Counted from the stretch's first letter, positions 25,958-33,390 are shown. The stretch: 64,000 bases of DNA from Clostridiaceae bacterium OM02-2AC (GCA_003481775.1 QULU01000012.1:37939-101938); one strand, 5' to 3'. Program-made: numbers and translations. Notes: a model not told the origin generated them from the sequence alone.

Positions 25958-26041
25958 TATTTTCACAAAACTGTGAAAATATATTGACATCCATGCATTC
26001 ACCCCGTATAATTTCAATAAACCTACTAAAACACTAGGTTT
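25958..26041 (+). promoter_or_regulatory. Consensus promoter of metY with two palindromes
   Basis: TTGACA (25984-25989) and TATAAT (26007-26012) are 17 bases apart, a full consensus promoter. Directly upstream of the -35 is a perfect 10-bp inverted repeat, TATTTTCACA with TGTGAAAATA (25958-25981, 4-base centre). Just after the start point is AAACCTA-N9-TAGGTTT (26019-26041). Both are likely regulator sites, probably for sulfur control. No riboswitch fits in the short leader. Confidence 0.75.
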
Positions 26042-26059
26042 TGGAAGAGAGGAACCCAT

Positions 26060-27346
26060 ATGAAAGAGAAAGCATATAAATTTGAAACCCTGCAGCTGCA
26101 TGCCGGACAGGAAGAACCGGATAGTGCAACCGATGCAAGAGCAGTACCGATCTATGCGACAACATCCTATGTATTCAAGGATTCCAAGCAGGCAGCGCAG
26201 CGTTTCGCCTTAAGCGAGGGGGGCAATATCTACAGCCGTCTGATGAATCCGACTTCGGATGTGTTTGAGCAGCGTATGGCCGCATTGGAGCATGGAGCTG
26301 CGGCACTGGCTACAGCATCTGGATCAGCGGCGATCGATTATGCGATTCGCAATATTGTGACCTGTGGTGATCATATCGTTTCCTCCTCTACGGTCTATGG
26401 AGGGACCTATAATCTGTTCGCTAACACACTGACAGACAGCGGCATCACAACTTCATTTGTGGACGGCAGTGATCCGAAGAATTTTGAAGCAGCCATTCAG
26501 GATAATACGAAGGCTGTATATCTGGAATCTCTTGGAAATCCGAATGCGGATATCATTGATCTGGAGGCGGTATCCGAAATCGCCCATCGCCATGGTATTC
26601 CGGTGATTGTTGATAACACATTTGCCACACCGTTTCTATTCCGTCCGCTGGAGCACGGAGCAGATATCGTTGTTCATTCCGCAACCAAGTTCATCGGCGG
26701 GCATGGAACGGTTATGGGCGGAGTCATTGTGGACGGAGGACGCTTTGATTGGACACAGAACGATAAATTCCCGGGACTGTCAAAACCAAATCCTTCCTAT
26801 CACGGCATTGTCTTTACGCAAGCCGTGGGGAACATCGCCTATATCATGAAAATTCGCACTACATTGATGCGTGATCAGGGAGCATGTCTGTCCCCGTTCA
26901 ATTCGTTTCTTCTGCTGCAGGGGCTGGAAACATTATCTCTGCGTGTGGAACGCCACGTTGAAAATGCAGTTAAGGTCGTTGACTTTTTGCAGAAGCAGCC
27001 GAAGGTTGCTGCGGTGCATCATCCCTCTCTTGCACAGGGGAGAGAGAAAGAATTGTATGATCTCTATTATCCGCAGGGAGGCGCTTCTATCTTCACCTTT
27101 GAAATAAAGGGAAGTGAAGAACAGGCGAGAACCTTTACGGAATCCCTGTCCGTATTCTCGCTGCTTGCAAATGTGGCGGACGTGAAATCCCTCGTGATTC
27201 ATCCGGCCTCCACAACCCACTCACAGATGAGTGCGCAGGAGCTGGCAGCTGTCAAAATCACACCGCAGACGGTGCGTCTTTCCATAGGCACCGAGCATAT
27301 TGACGATATACTGGAGGACCTGCGGCAGAGATTCGAAGCTATATAA
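26060..27346 (+). CDS. metY: O-acetylhomoserine sulfhydrylase (MetY, Cys/Met metabolism PLP enzyme)
   Basis: The 428-residue cytoplasmic PLP enzyme makes homocysteine from O-acetylhomoserine and sulfide. Signatures are YATTSYVFKDSKQAA and the YSRLMNPT loop near the N-terminus, and VVHSATKFIGGHG with the PLP lysine at residue 210. A roughly 40-50 residue longer middle region separates MetY from shorter gamma-synthases. The start has GGAAGAGAGG upstream. It is transcribed alone from a consensus promoter with palindromes. Cystathionine gamma-synthase activity cannot be ruled out by sequence alone. Confidence 0.93.
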   Translation: MKEKAYKFETLQLHAGQEEPDSATDARAVPIYATTSYVFKDSKQAAQRFALSEGGNIYSRLMNPTSDVFEQRMAALEHGAAALATASGSAAIDYAIRNIVTCGDHIVSSSTVYGGTYNLFANTLTDSGITTSFVDGSDPKNFEAAIQDNTKAVYLESLGNPNADIIDLEAVSEIAHRHGIPVIVDNTFATPFLFRPLEHGADIVVHSATKFIGGHGTVMGGVIVDGGRFDWTQNDKFPGLSKPNPSYHGIVFTQAVGNIAYIMKIRTTLMRDQGACLSPFNSFLLLQGLETLSLRVERHVENAVKVVDFLQKQPKVAAVHHPSLAQGREKELYDLYYPQGGASIFTFEIKGSEEQARTFTESLSVFSLLANVADVKSLVIHPASTTHSQMSAQELAAVKITPQTVRLSIGTEHIDDILEDLRQRFEAI

Positions 27347-27359
27347 GCTGGCAAAAGAA

Positions 27360-27388
27360 ATGACAGATGTGCATTTATTGTGTATAAT
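27360..27388 (+). promoter_or_regulatory. Promoter of the rubredoxin-like gene
   Basis: ATGACA and TATAAT are 17 bases apart, with TG before the -10, about 30 bases ahead of the start codon. Confidence 0.7.
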
Positions 27389-27417
27389 AACTCACAGAGA
27401 AAGTGAGGACATATGAT

Positions 27418-27597
27418 ATGACATGGATGTGCAGTATTTGTGGATACACCTATGACGGTGAGGATTTCACAAAGGAAGCAGATGATTATCTGTGCCCGTT
27501 ATGCGACAGTGGAAAAGAGAACTTCCAGCAGCGTGATCTGGCAACGGAAATCACAGCGGCAACTGATCAGTATTTTACGGTCAAGGAAGAAAAATAA
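27418..27597 (+). CDS. Rubredoxin-like iron protein
   Basis: The 59-residue protein has the two Cys-x-x-Cys knuckles of rubredoxin-type domains, CSICGYTYDGEDF and CPLC. The spacing between them is a few residues shorter than in classical rubredoxin, and a short C-terminal extension follows. It probably binds one iron and acts in electron transfer or peroxide defence. ATG at 27418 is nine bases after GTGAGG; a GTG at 27403 would also be in frame. It has its own promoter and a strong bidirectional terminator. Confidence 0.82.
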   Translation: MTWMCSICGYTYDGEDFTKEADDYLCPLCDSGKENFQQRDLATEITAATDQYFTVKEEK

Positions 27598-27613
27598 AAC
27601 CTGACCTGCATAC

Positions 27614-27665
27614 AAAAAAAGGTGTTAACACTTATTTTATCTAATACGTGTTTGACACCTTTTTT
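27614..27665. terminator. Bidirectional intrinsic terminator between the rubredoxin-like and DtxR genes
   Basis: A roughly 17-bp imperfect stem (27614-27631 with 27648-27665) is flanked by A and T runs on either side. It can stop transcription from both convergent genes. Confidence 0.85.
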
Positions 27666-27669
27666 CTGT

Positions 27670-28044
27670 TTATATGCAGTCTGCGCTCTTTACCAGCTTT
27701 TCGATACGGGATAGCGGAAAGGATCCCAGGCAGAGAAGGGAGCTTTCCAGACGATCCTCCTCGGTGAAATTGGGTATGCGGGAAAAATAGGAAATCAGCT
27801 CGCAATATGTGTGATAGGTTGTCTGCAGCAGTCCCCTTCCAACCTCTGTAAGACAAATGCTCTGATAGCTTTTTTTCTCAATCAGTCCTTCGCTGATCAG
27901 CTTTTGAAGCATACGGCTGGCTGCCGGCAGTGAGATGGACAGCTTTCTGGCAATATCCACACAGTGCAGACATTCCTGCTCCTGAAACAGCTCGTAGAGC
28001 GCGATGTAATAGCGAACCCGGCGATTATAGCTGATATCACTCAT
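27670..28044 (-). CDS. DtxR/MntR-family metal-dependent repressor
   Basis: The 124-residue regulator has an N-terminal winged helix in the DtxR style (VDIARKLSISLPAASRMLQKL, wing SEGLIEKKSYQSICLTEVGR). A short helical dimerisation part follows (LESSLLCLGSFPLSRIEKLV). The usual His ligands of the dimerisation domain are not obvious, so the metal site may be altered. There is no SH3-like C-terminal domain. Start 28044 overlaps the upstream HMA-protein stop by 8 bases; 28053 is an alternative. It very likely controls the adjacent iron genes, whose promoters carry GTTAG-N6-CTAAC-like boxes; this is inference from position. Confidence 0.82.
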   Translation of the reverse strand: MSDISYNRRVRYYIALYELFQEQECLHCVDIARKLSISLPAASRMLQKLISEGLIEKKSYQSICLTEVGRGLLQTTYHTYCELISYFSRIPNFTEEDRLESSLLCLGSFPLSRIEKLVKSADCI

Positions 28045-28378
28045 ACGCTTCATACCCCAATGCTTGAATGGCTTGAAACAGCTCCTCTTTATTGAGCGGA
28101 TGATTGCTGTATACATCAACAACTTCTTTTTGAAGATTTACAAGGGCAGCTGTATCCTGCATATGATTAAGCCTGTGTTCAATGCTTGCCGCGCAGTTTT
28201 CACAATGCATGCCGCGTATATGATACTGCTCATGTATTGCATATTGATCCGTCTGTACGCTTTCTCTGAATACAGGTCCACCGCCACCGCAGCAGCCGTT
28301 TTTTATTCTGTTTCTTGACCGATGGAAGGCAAAGACAATATACAAAACGAGCAGTATAAGTATTATGATGGTTGCCAT
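28037..28378 (-). CDS. FeoB-associated-type Cys-rich membrane protein fused to an HMA metal-binding domain
   Basis: The 113-residue protein starts with one membrane helix (MATIIILILLVLYIVFAF). A basic segment and CCGGGG follow, much like the small FeoB-associated Cys-rich proteins. It then carries a heavy-metal-associated domain with GMHCENC and the typical C-terminal ALGYEAYE. It probably presents a metal ion at the membrane. A neighbouring ATG at 28381 is also possible. It is the first gene of a two-gene operon with the DtxR-type regulator and is preceded by a matching operator. Confidence 0.75.
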   Translation of the reverse strand: MATIIILILLVLYIVFAFHRSRNRIKNGCCGGGGPVFRESVQTDQYAIHEQYHIRGMHCENCAASIEHRLNHMQDTAALVNLQKEVVDVYSNHPLNKEELFQAIQALGYEAYE

Positions 28379-28401
28379 CATCTCACCCCTTTTCTGGGTA
28401 A

Positions 28402-28430
28402 AGTTTAGCATGGCTAACAAAAAGTGTCAA
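28402..28430 (-). promoter_or_regulatory. Promoter and DtxR-like box of the HMA-dtxR operon
   Basis: On the minus strand TTGACA (28425-28430) and TAAACT (28402-28407) are 17 bases apart. The 16-mer GTTAGCCATGCTAAAC (28403-28418) overlaps the -10 and spacer and matches the GTTAG-N6-CTAAC pattern seen before the feo genes. Confidence 0.75.
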
Positions 28431-29251
28431 TGCCATTTTCCTGTACGTATTCGCTCTTGCTGTATGCAGAAGGGGATGTGAAAACCTGTTGTTAACTGCT
28501 GTATCCTGTTTTCTGATTCGCCTTTTGGTATACTTGCCACTTATCCTCATCCCCTTTTTAATTCGTTTCACACCATCTTGCCTTTTCACCATTCGCACCT
28601 TTATTAAAGCTTTTCTTCATCCTTACGAAATCTTTTTACATCATCTCTAAAATCATTATCCTTCTTTTTCTCTTGTATTCACTTATCGTACATCTCTCGT
28701 TGAAGCCACTTTACAAATACTTCCCGCCTCTCCTTTTTACATTTCTTTTTGTCTGATCATAGCATTCTGAAGCCTTTTGTTGATTTCTTGCAGGGTCGCC
28801 GCTAACATATCCAGCATATGAACGCAGGTGTCTTATAAAAAAGAACTTATCATCCGATAAGAAGGGAAGGATGAAAAGGGGATGCTTGCTTGGAAAAGAA
28901 TGTAACAATCGTTCATATATGCAAATGGACAATTCACTGCGCTGCTGATTTTGCACCTTGAGGTCAATGAGGGAGTACCCTGATATGAAAAAAAGCCTGG
29001 GAAGGGAAAAAAGGTGATAGGGGGAGTAAAGAGAGTGAATGAAAAAATTTTAAAAGATCTTTATCATGTGTGAATCAGAGGGAATCATTAGCTATAAAAG
29101 AAAACGGATGAAACAAATTAAAATATGTATCAAGTGCAAAGCAAGGAAAGGATGGGGGATTTTAAGGGATACGAACGGATGAAAAGGCTTTTAAGGCAAA
29201 TGGAATATGTTTTAGGGGAAAGCTTATAAAAGGAATGTTAAAAAGAAAAAG
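28431..29251. other. Long non-coding region with strand-composition switch
   Basis: About 820 bases without a credible gene. From about 28540 to 28790 the plus strand is pyrimidine-rich; from about 28860 onward it is strongly purine-rich. A small hairpin, CTTATC-N4-GATAAG, sits at the transition (near 28848-28863). Short open frames on either strand have no family resemblance and no ribosome site. Confidence 0.5.
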
Positions 29252-29398
29252 GCTTAAAAAGCAAAAAGTTTTAAAAGGGAAAAGGCATAAAAAGTGAAAA
29301 TTCTAAAAAGTCAAAAGCCTAAAAAGTCAAAAGCCTAAAAGGGCAAAAACCTAAAAAAGGAAACAGCCAAAAAAAGGAAAAAGTTTTAAAAGGGATTG
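29252..29398 (+). repeat. Degenerate 16-18 bp purine-rich tandem repeat
   Basis: Nine successive units of 16-18 bases follow a consensus near GCCTAAAAAGTCAAAA. Starts are at 29252, 29268, 29285, 29301, 29317, 29333, 29349, 29365 and 29383. An exact 18-mer occurs at 29263-29280 and 29378-29395. Weaker units continue upstream to about 29185. The last unit runs into the -35 box of the next promoter. Confidence 0.75.
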
Positions 29399-29425
29399 AC
29401 ATACGGAAGTCTGGTGCAGTATACT
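29396..29425 (+). promoter_or_regulatory. Promoter of the DUF3793-flavodoxin operon
   Basis: TTGACA (29396-29401) and TATACT (29420-29425) are 18 bases apart, directly after the purine-rich repeats. Confidence 0.8.
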
Positions 29426-29435
29426 TGTTTCATAA

Positions 29436-29510
29436 GTTAGATTAAGATTACTTAATGTGCAGAGGAACTCCCTCTGTTTCTTATTGGGATTATAGTTAGA
29501 CTAATCTAAC
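29436..29510 (+). promoter_or_regulatory. Two DtxR-like boxes in the DUF3793 leader
   Basis: A clear palindrome GTTAGACTAATCTAAC lies at 29495-29510, next to the ribosome site. A half-conserved copy, GTTAGATTAAGATTAC, lies at 29436-29451, just after the predicted transcription start. Confidence 0.65.
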
Positions 29511-29527
29511 ATAAAGGAGGGAACATT

Positions 29528-30076
29528 GTGTCGTTTGTTGAACTGATTGCATACTATGCAGCACCGACATTGGAGGGTATGAAGCCTTCTTGCCTGTTCA
29601 GCTGCAGAGATAGTGAAGTTGGAAATGTAGAAGAACTTGTTCTGGCATATAACCGCTGTCTGAATCCAAAACGGATTTATCTTCAGATTATGAAGCATTC
29701 ACCGGATTTCAAGCTGATCCTCGTATATCGCAAGGATCTTCTGGATATGCATCTGTGTCAGGAGGATATACAGCAGTTTCTGTCTGCTTTCGGATACGGC
29801 TTTGTGACGACCAGACAGGCGCTTTATCATCTGCAGGAACATATGTGCAAGGAATGCTTTCCTCATGAAATCGGTGTCTTTCTCGGATATCCGCTGGATG
29901 ATGTTGTGTCGTTTATACAGAACAACGGAAAAAATTATCAGGAAATCGGATACTGGAAGATTTATCACAATCTCTCCCGTGCGAGAAAAACAACGGCACG
30001 CTTTCTGCAGAGCATGGAATGTACTCTGGAAAAACTGCAGGAAGGCATTCCTCTGGAACAGCTGATAACAGCTTAG
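29528..30076 (+). CDS. DUF3793-family protein, GTG start
   Basis: The 182-residue cytoplasmic protein shows the family pattern FPHEIGVFLGYPLDDVVSFI in its second half. DUF3793 genes are commonly found beside flavodoxin and feo genes in anaerobic Firmicutes, as here, but no biochemical role is established. The GTG start is supported by GGAGG seven bases upstream. It is followed after 16 bases by the flavodoxin gene, so the two are an operon that is probably induced under iron limitation. Confidence 0.8.
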   Translation: MSFVELIAYYAAPTLEGMKPSCLFSCRDSEVGNVEELVLAYNRCLNPKRIYLQIMKHSPDFKLILVYRKDLLDMHLCQEDIQQFLSAFGYGFVTTRQALYHLQEHMCKECFPHEIGVFLGYPLDDVVSFIQNNGKNYQEIGYWKIYHNLSRARKTTARFLQSMECTLEKLQEGIPLEQLITA

Positions 30077-30092
30077 GAAAGGATGGAATTAC

Positions 30093-30512
30093 ATGAATAT
30101 TCTTATCGCATACTGGTCAGGAACCGGTAATACAGAGGCTATGGCAAATGCTGTTGCACAGGGCGTTGAAAAGGCAGGAAAGCATGCTGATGTCGTTCAT
30201 GTCGCAGATCAGCCGGATGTATCCGCATATGATTACATTATCTTCGGATGTCCTGCTATGGGCGCGGAGGTACTGGAGGAGTCAGAATTTGAACCCTTCT
30301 TCATGCAGGCAGAAGGAAATCTGATGAACAAAAAGGTTGCGCTGTTTGGCTCCTACGGATGGGGCAGCGGTGAATGGATGCAGAGCTGGGAGGAACGTGT
30401 GGAAGCAGCCGGAGCCAATCTGTTTGAAAACGGACTGATTATTAATTACACACCGGATGCTGCCGGCCTGGATGCCTGTGAGTCCTTGGGAGAACGCTTC
30501 GCCAATGCATAA
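30093..30512 (+). CDS. Flavodoxin
   Basis: The 139-residue FMN electron carrier has the phosphate-binding loop WSGTGNTEAMA at the N-terminus, the aromatic loop GCPAMGAEVLEE and FGSYGWGSGEWM around the isoalloxazine site. Length is that of short-chain flavodoxin. Flavodoxins substitute for ferredoxin when iron is short, which fits the DtxR-like boxes upstream of its operon. It has an AGGAAAGGA ribosome site. Confidence 0.93.
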   Translation: MNILIAYWSGTGNTEAMANAVAQGVEKAGKHADVVHVADQPDVSAYDYIIFGCPAMGAEVLEESEFEPFFMQAEGNLMNKKVALFGSYGWGSGEWMQSWEERVEAAGANLFENGLIINYTPDAAGLDACESLGERFANA

Positions 30513-30517
30513 AAACG

Positions 30518-30552
30518 CGTGCAGATCATTCGATCTGCATTTCGTTGTTTTA
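30518..30552 (+). terminator. Probable terminator after flavodoxin
   Basis: A perfect 8-bp stem, TGCAGATC with GATCTGCA, has a 4-base loop and is followed by a broken T-rich tail. Confidence 0.6.
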
Positions 30553-30644
30553 GAAAGCCTTCGATAAAATCGTTTCTTTACACTTATCTTCGGGCATATT
30601 CCTTGACAGTCGAAAACTGAAAGGGCATACAAGGAAAAAACTGG

Positions 30645-30702
30645 TTGACAGACATGTTAACCTGTGCTAATATTTTGGTGTGAAAGGTTAGCGTTCGCTA
30701 AC
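30645..30702 (+). promoter_or_regulatory. Promoter and DtxR-like boxes of the feo operon
   Basis: TTGACA (30645-30650) and TAATAT (30668-30673) are 17 bases apart. A perfect palindrome GTTAGCGTTCGCTAAC lies at 30687-30702 over the start region. A weaker copy, GTTAACCTGTGCTAAT (30656-30671), overlaps the -10. Confidence 0.82.
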
Positions 30703-30717
30703 AAAGGAGGTTGACAT

Positions 30718-30930
30718 ATGGTACTGACAGCTGCACCGATTGGAAAAAACTTTCAAATCGCAAAGGTGAATGGTAAGGATGAGGTTCGCAGTCATCTGGC
30801 GGCACTTGGTTTTGTAGAGGGTGCTGACGTAAGCGTGGTGAATGAGCTGAGCGGCAATGTCATCATCCACGTAAAGGATACACGGATTGCATTGGATAAG
30901 AGCCTGTCCAACCGCATTCATGTGAAATAG
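30718..30930 (+). CDS. feoA: FeoA family protein (first copy)
   Basis: The 70-residue SH3-like protein supports ferrous iron uptake by FeoB. The pattern VRSHLAALGFVEGADVSVV and the ending RIALDKSLSNRIHVK are typical of FeoA domains. Strong AAAGGAGG site. First gene of the feoA-feoA-feoB operon under two DtxR-like boxes. Confidence 0.88.
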   Translation: MVLTAAPIGKNFQIAKVNGKDEVRSHLAALGFVEGADVSVVNELSGNVIIHVKDTRIALDKSLSNRIHVK

Positions 30931-30943
30931 GAGGGAAATGAGT

Positions 30944-31162
30944 ATGACATTAAAGGAAGTAAAACCCGGAAACAGCGTCACAATCCGCAGACTAAATTCT
31001 ACCGGACCGGTTAAGAAAAAGCTGATGGACATGGGACTTACCAAAAACACGGAAGTGTATATCCGCAAGGTTGCTCCGCTGGGAGATCCAATCGAGCTTA
31101 CCGTGCGCGGTTATGAACTGAGTATCCGTAAGGCGGATGCGGCACTAATCGACGTGGAATAA
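30944..31162 (+). CDS. feoA: FeoA family protein (second copy)
   Basis: The 72-residue protein begins MTLKEVKPGNSVTIRRL and contains KKKLMDMGLTKNTEVYI and ELSIRKADAALI, the classical FeoA core. It differs clearly from the copy just upstream, so the two are not a recent duplication. ATG 30944 is nine bases after GGAGG; ATG 30938 is too close to that site but cannot be excluded. Tandem FeoA genes before feoB are common in clostridia and relatives. Confidence 0.88.
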   Translation: MTLKEVKPGNSVTIRRLNSTGPVKKKLMDMGLTKNTEVYIRKVAPLGDPIELTVRGYELSIRKADAALIDVE

Positions 31163-31185
31163 CATGTATTTTTTTTGAAGATTGA

Positions 31186-31201
31186 GTTAGGTTAAACTAA
31201 C
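31186..31201 (+). promoter_or_regulatory. DtxR-like box between feoA and feoB
   Basis: The 16-mer GTTAGGTTAAACTAAC has GTTAG and CTAAC half-sites, directly before the feoB ribosome site. No clear promoter accompanies it. Confidence 0.65.
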
Positions 31202-31215
31202 AGAGGAGGGAGATT

Positions 31216-33363
31216 ATGTACAGAATCGCATTGGCTGGAAATCCAAACTGTGGAAAGACAACGATGTTCAATGCACTGACGCTCAGTAATCAGTATGTAG
31301 GTAACTGGCCGGGTGTAACCGTAGAGAAAAAAGAAGGGAAGCTGAAGGGTCACAAAGATATCGTGATTACTGACCTTCCGGGTATCTATTCCCTGTCACC
31401 GTATTCTCTGGATGAAGTGGTGGCAAGAAACTATCTGGTGGAAGAACAGCCGGATTTGATTATCAATATTATCGACGCAACAAATCTGGAGAGGAATCTG
31501 TATCTGACAACACAGCTGCAGGAAACGGGTATTCCGGTTGTTGCGGCACTGAATATGATGGATTTGATTCAGCAGAATAAAACAGAAATCGATACAGGCA
31601 AGCTGTCTGATCTGTTAAATATCCCGGTTGTGGAAGTATCCGCATTGAAAAACCGCGGACTGGATGAACTGATTCAGAAAGCAGTCGGTATGCTCAATAG
31701 CAAAAACACTGCCTTTACCAATATTTATGAAGGACTGCTGAAGGATTGTCTGCTGAACATAGCTGATTTGAGTGCTGTGCAGGCAAAGGGAGCCAGCAGC
31801 TTCTGGTATGCGGTAAAATATCTGGAAAATGATGAGAAAATTTTGACATCTGCACCGCTGAACAGTACAGACAGCAACATCGTAAACGCCTTGCGCAAGG
31901 AGCTGGAGGACAGCTATGACGATGATGCGGAAAGCATTATCACAAATGAACGCTATGCATACATTGCTAAGCTCATGAAGCAAACCTATGTGAAAAAACA
32001 CAGTGGTATGAGTGTATCTGATCGTATAGATCATGTTGTTACCAATCGCTGGCTCGCACTGCCGATCTTCGCTGTGGTGATGTATCTGGTATACTATGTA
32101 TCCGTAACAACGGTTGGTACGTACGTTACGGACTGGACGAATGATGTGCTGTTTGGAGATGTCATTCCTCCTGCCGTGACTTCCTTTCTGGAAGGCATCG
32201 GAACCGCAGGCTGGCTGGTTTCTCTGCTTGTCGATGGTATCATTGCCGGTATCGGTGCAGTTCTCGGCTTTGTTCCGCAGATGCTGGTGCTCTTCCTGTT
32301 TCTGGCAATTCTGGAAGACTGCGGCTATATGGCACGTATTGCCTTTATCATGGACCGTATCTTCCGCAAATTTGGATTATCCGGTAAATCCTTCATTCCG
32401 ATGCTGATCGGGACCGGCTGCGGTGTGCCTGGAATTATGGCAAGCCGTACGATTGAAAGTGAAAAGGATCGACGTATGACGATCATGACAACGACCTTCA
32501 TTCCATGCAGCGCCAAGCTTCCTATTATTGCACTGATTGCCGGGGCACTGTTCCACGGAGCAAGCTGGGTGGCACCGAGCGCATATTTTGTAGGCATCGC
32601 TGCTATCATAATGTCCGGTATTATTTTGAAGAAAACACGTATGTTTGCAGGGGATCCTTCGCCGTTTGTCATGGAGCTTCCTGCCTACCACGTTCCAAAG
32701 GCTTTGAATGTTCTTCGCAGCATGTGGGAGCGCGGCACAAGCTTTATCAAAAAAGCGGGAAGCATTATCCTGCTCTCTACGATCTTTATCTGGTTTACTT
32801 CCAACTTCGGCTTCGTGAACGGAAGCTTCACCATGCTGGAAGAAACGCAGCTGAACGAAAGCTTCCTGGCAAATCTGGGTTCTGCAATTTCACCGCTGTT
32901 TGCACCGCTGGGCTGGGGAGACTGGCAGGCATCCGTTGCCGCAATTACCGGTCTGGTCGCAAAGGAAAATGTCGTGGCTACCTTTGGTATCCTGTACGGC
33001 TTTGCCGAAGTGGCAGAGGATGGATCGGAAATCTGGGGAACGCTGGCAGCAAGCTTCACGGTTGCTGCAGCGTACTCCTTCCTGGTTTTCAATCTGCTGT
33101 GCGCACCATGCTTTGCTGCAATCGGTGCGATCAAGCGTGAAATGAACAATGCGAAATGGACGATTTTCGCTGTCGCTTATCAGTGTGTATTCGCCTATGT
33201 GATCGCCTTTATGATATTCCAGTTCGCAACCTTCTTTACAACCGGCGTATTCGGTATCGGTACGATCATCGCTCTGCTTTTCCTGCTGGTTATGCTGTAT
33301 CTGCTATTCCGTCCGGAATCTAAAAAACAGGTGCAGCTTGAAAAAGTAAATATCAATGCCTGA
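31216..33363 (+). CDS. feoB: FeoB, ferrous iron transporter with GTPase domain
   Basis: The 715-residue membrane protein imports Fe2+. The N-terminal G-protein domain has G1 GNPNCGKTT (8-16), the switch NWPGVTVEKKEG, G3 DLPGIYSL and G4 NMMD. A helical regulator domain and a membrane region follow, with two Gate/nucleoside-like halves marked by GTGCGVPGIMASRTIE and CSAKLPI. The length is normal for a Gram-positive FeoB. Ribosome site GGAGGGAG. It is preceded by a DtxR-like box and followed by a Cys-rich FeoB-associated peptide. Confidence 0.96.
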   Translation: MYRIALAGNPNCGKTTMFNALTLSNQYVGNWPGVTVEKKEGKLKGHKDIVITDLPGIYSLSPYSLDEVVARNYLVEEQPDLIINIIDATNLERNLYLTTQLQETGIPVVAALNMMDLIQQNKTEIDTGKLSDLLNIPVVEVSALKNRGLDELIQKAVGMLNSKNTAFTNIYEGLLKDCLLNIADLSAVQAKGASSFWYAVKYLENDEKILTSAPLNSTDSNIVNALRKELEDSYDDDAESIITNERYAYIAKLMKQTYVKKHSGMSVSDRIDHVVTNRWLALPIFAVVMYLVYYVSVTTVGTYVTDWTNDVLFGDVIPPAVTSFLEGIGTAGWLVSLLVDGIIAGIGAVLGFVPQMLVLFLFLAILEDCGYMARIAFIMDRIFRKFGLSGKSFIPMLIGTGCGVPGIMASRTIESEKDRRMTIMTTTFIPCSAKLPIIALIAGALFHGASWVAPSAYFVGIAAIIMSGIILKKTRMFAGDPSPFVMELPAYHVPKALNVLRSMWERGTSFIKKAGSIILLSTIFIWFTSNFGFVNGSFTMLEETQLNESFLANLGSAISPLFAPLGWGDWQASVAAITGLVAKENVVATFGILYGFAEVAEDGSEIWGTLAASFTVAAAYSFLVFNLLCAPCFAAIGAIKREMNNAKWTIFAVAYQCVFAYVIAFMIFQFATFFTTGVFGIGTIIALLFLLVMLYLLFRPESKKQVQLEKVNINA

Positions 33364-33390
33364 CACCAAGAAAGAGAGGGTTGATGAAGG

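Noticed and set aside
28711..28956. Minus-strand 81-codon open frame in the long non-coding region
   Set aside because: It spans the pyrimidine/purine switch, has no family resemblance and no clear ribosome site. Base skew explains the lack of stops.
29252..29398. CRISPR array
   Set aside because: Repeats are 16-18 bases, degenerate and directly adjacent without unique spacers, and no cas gene is present.
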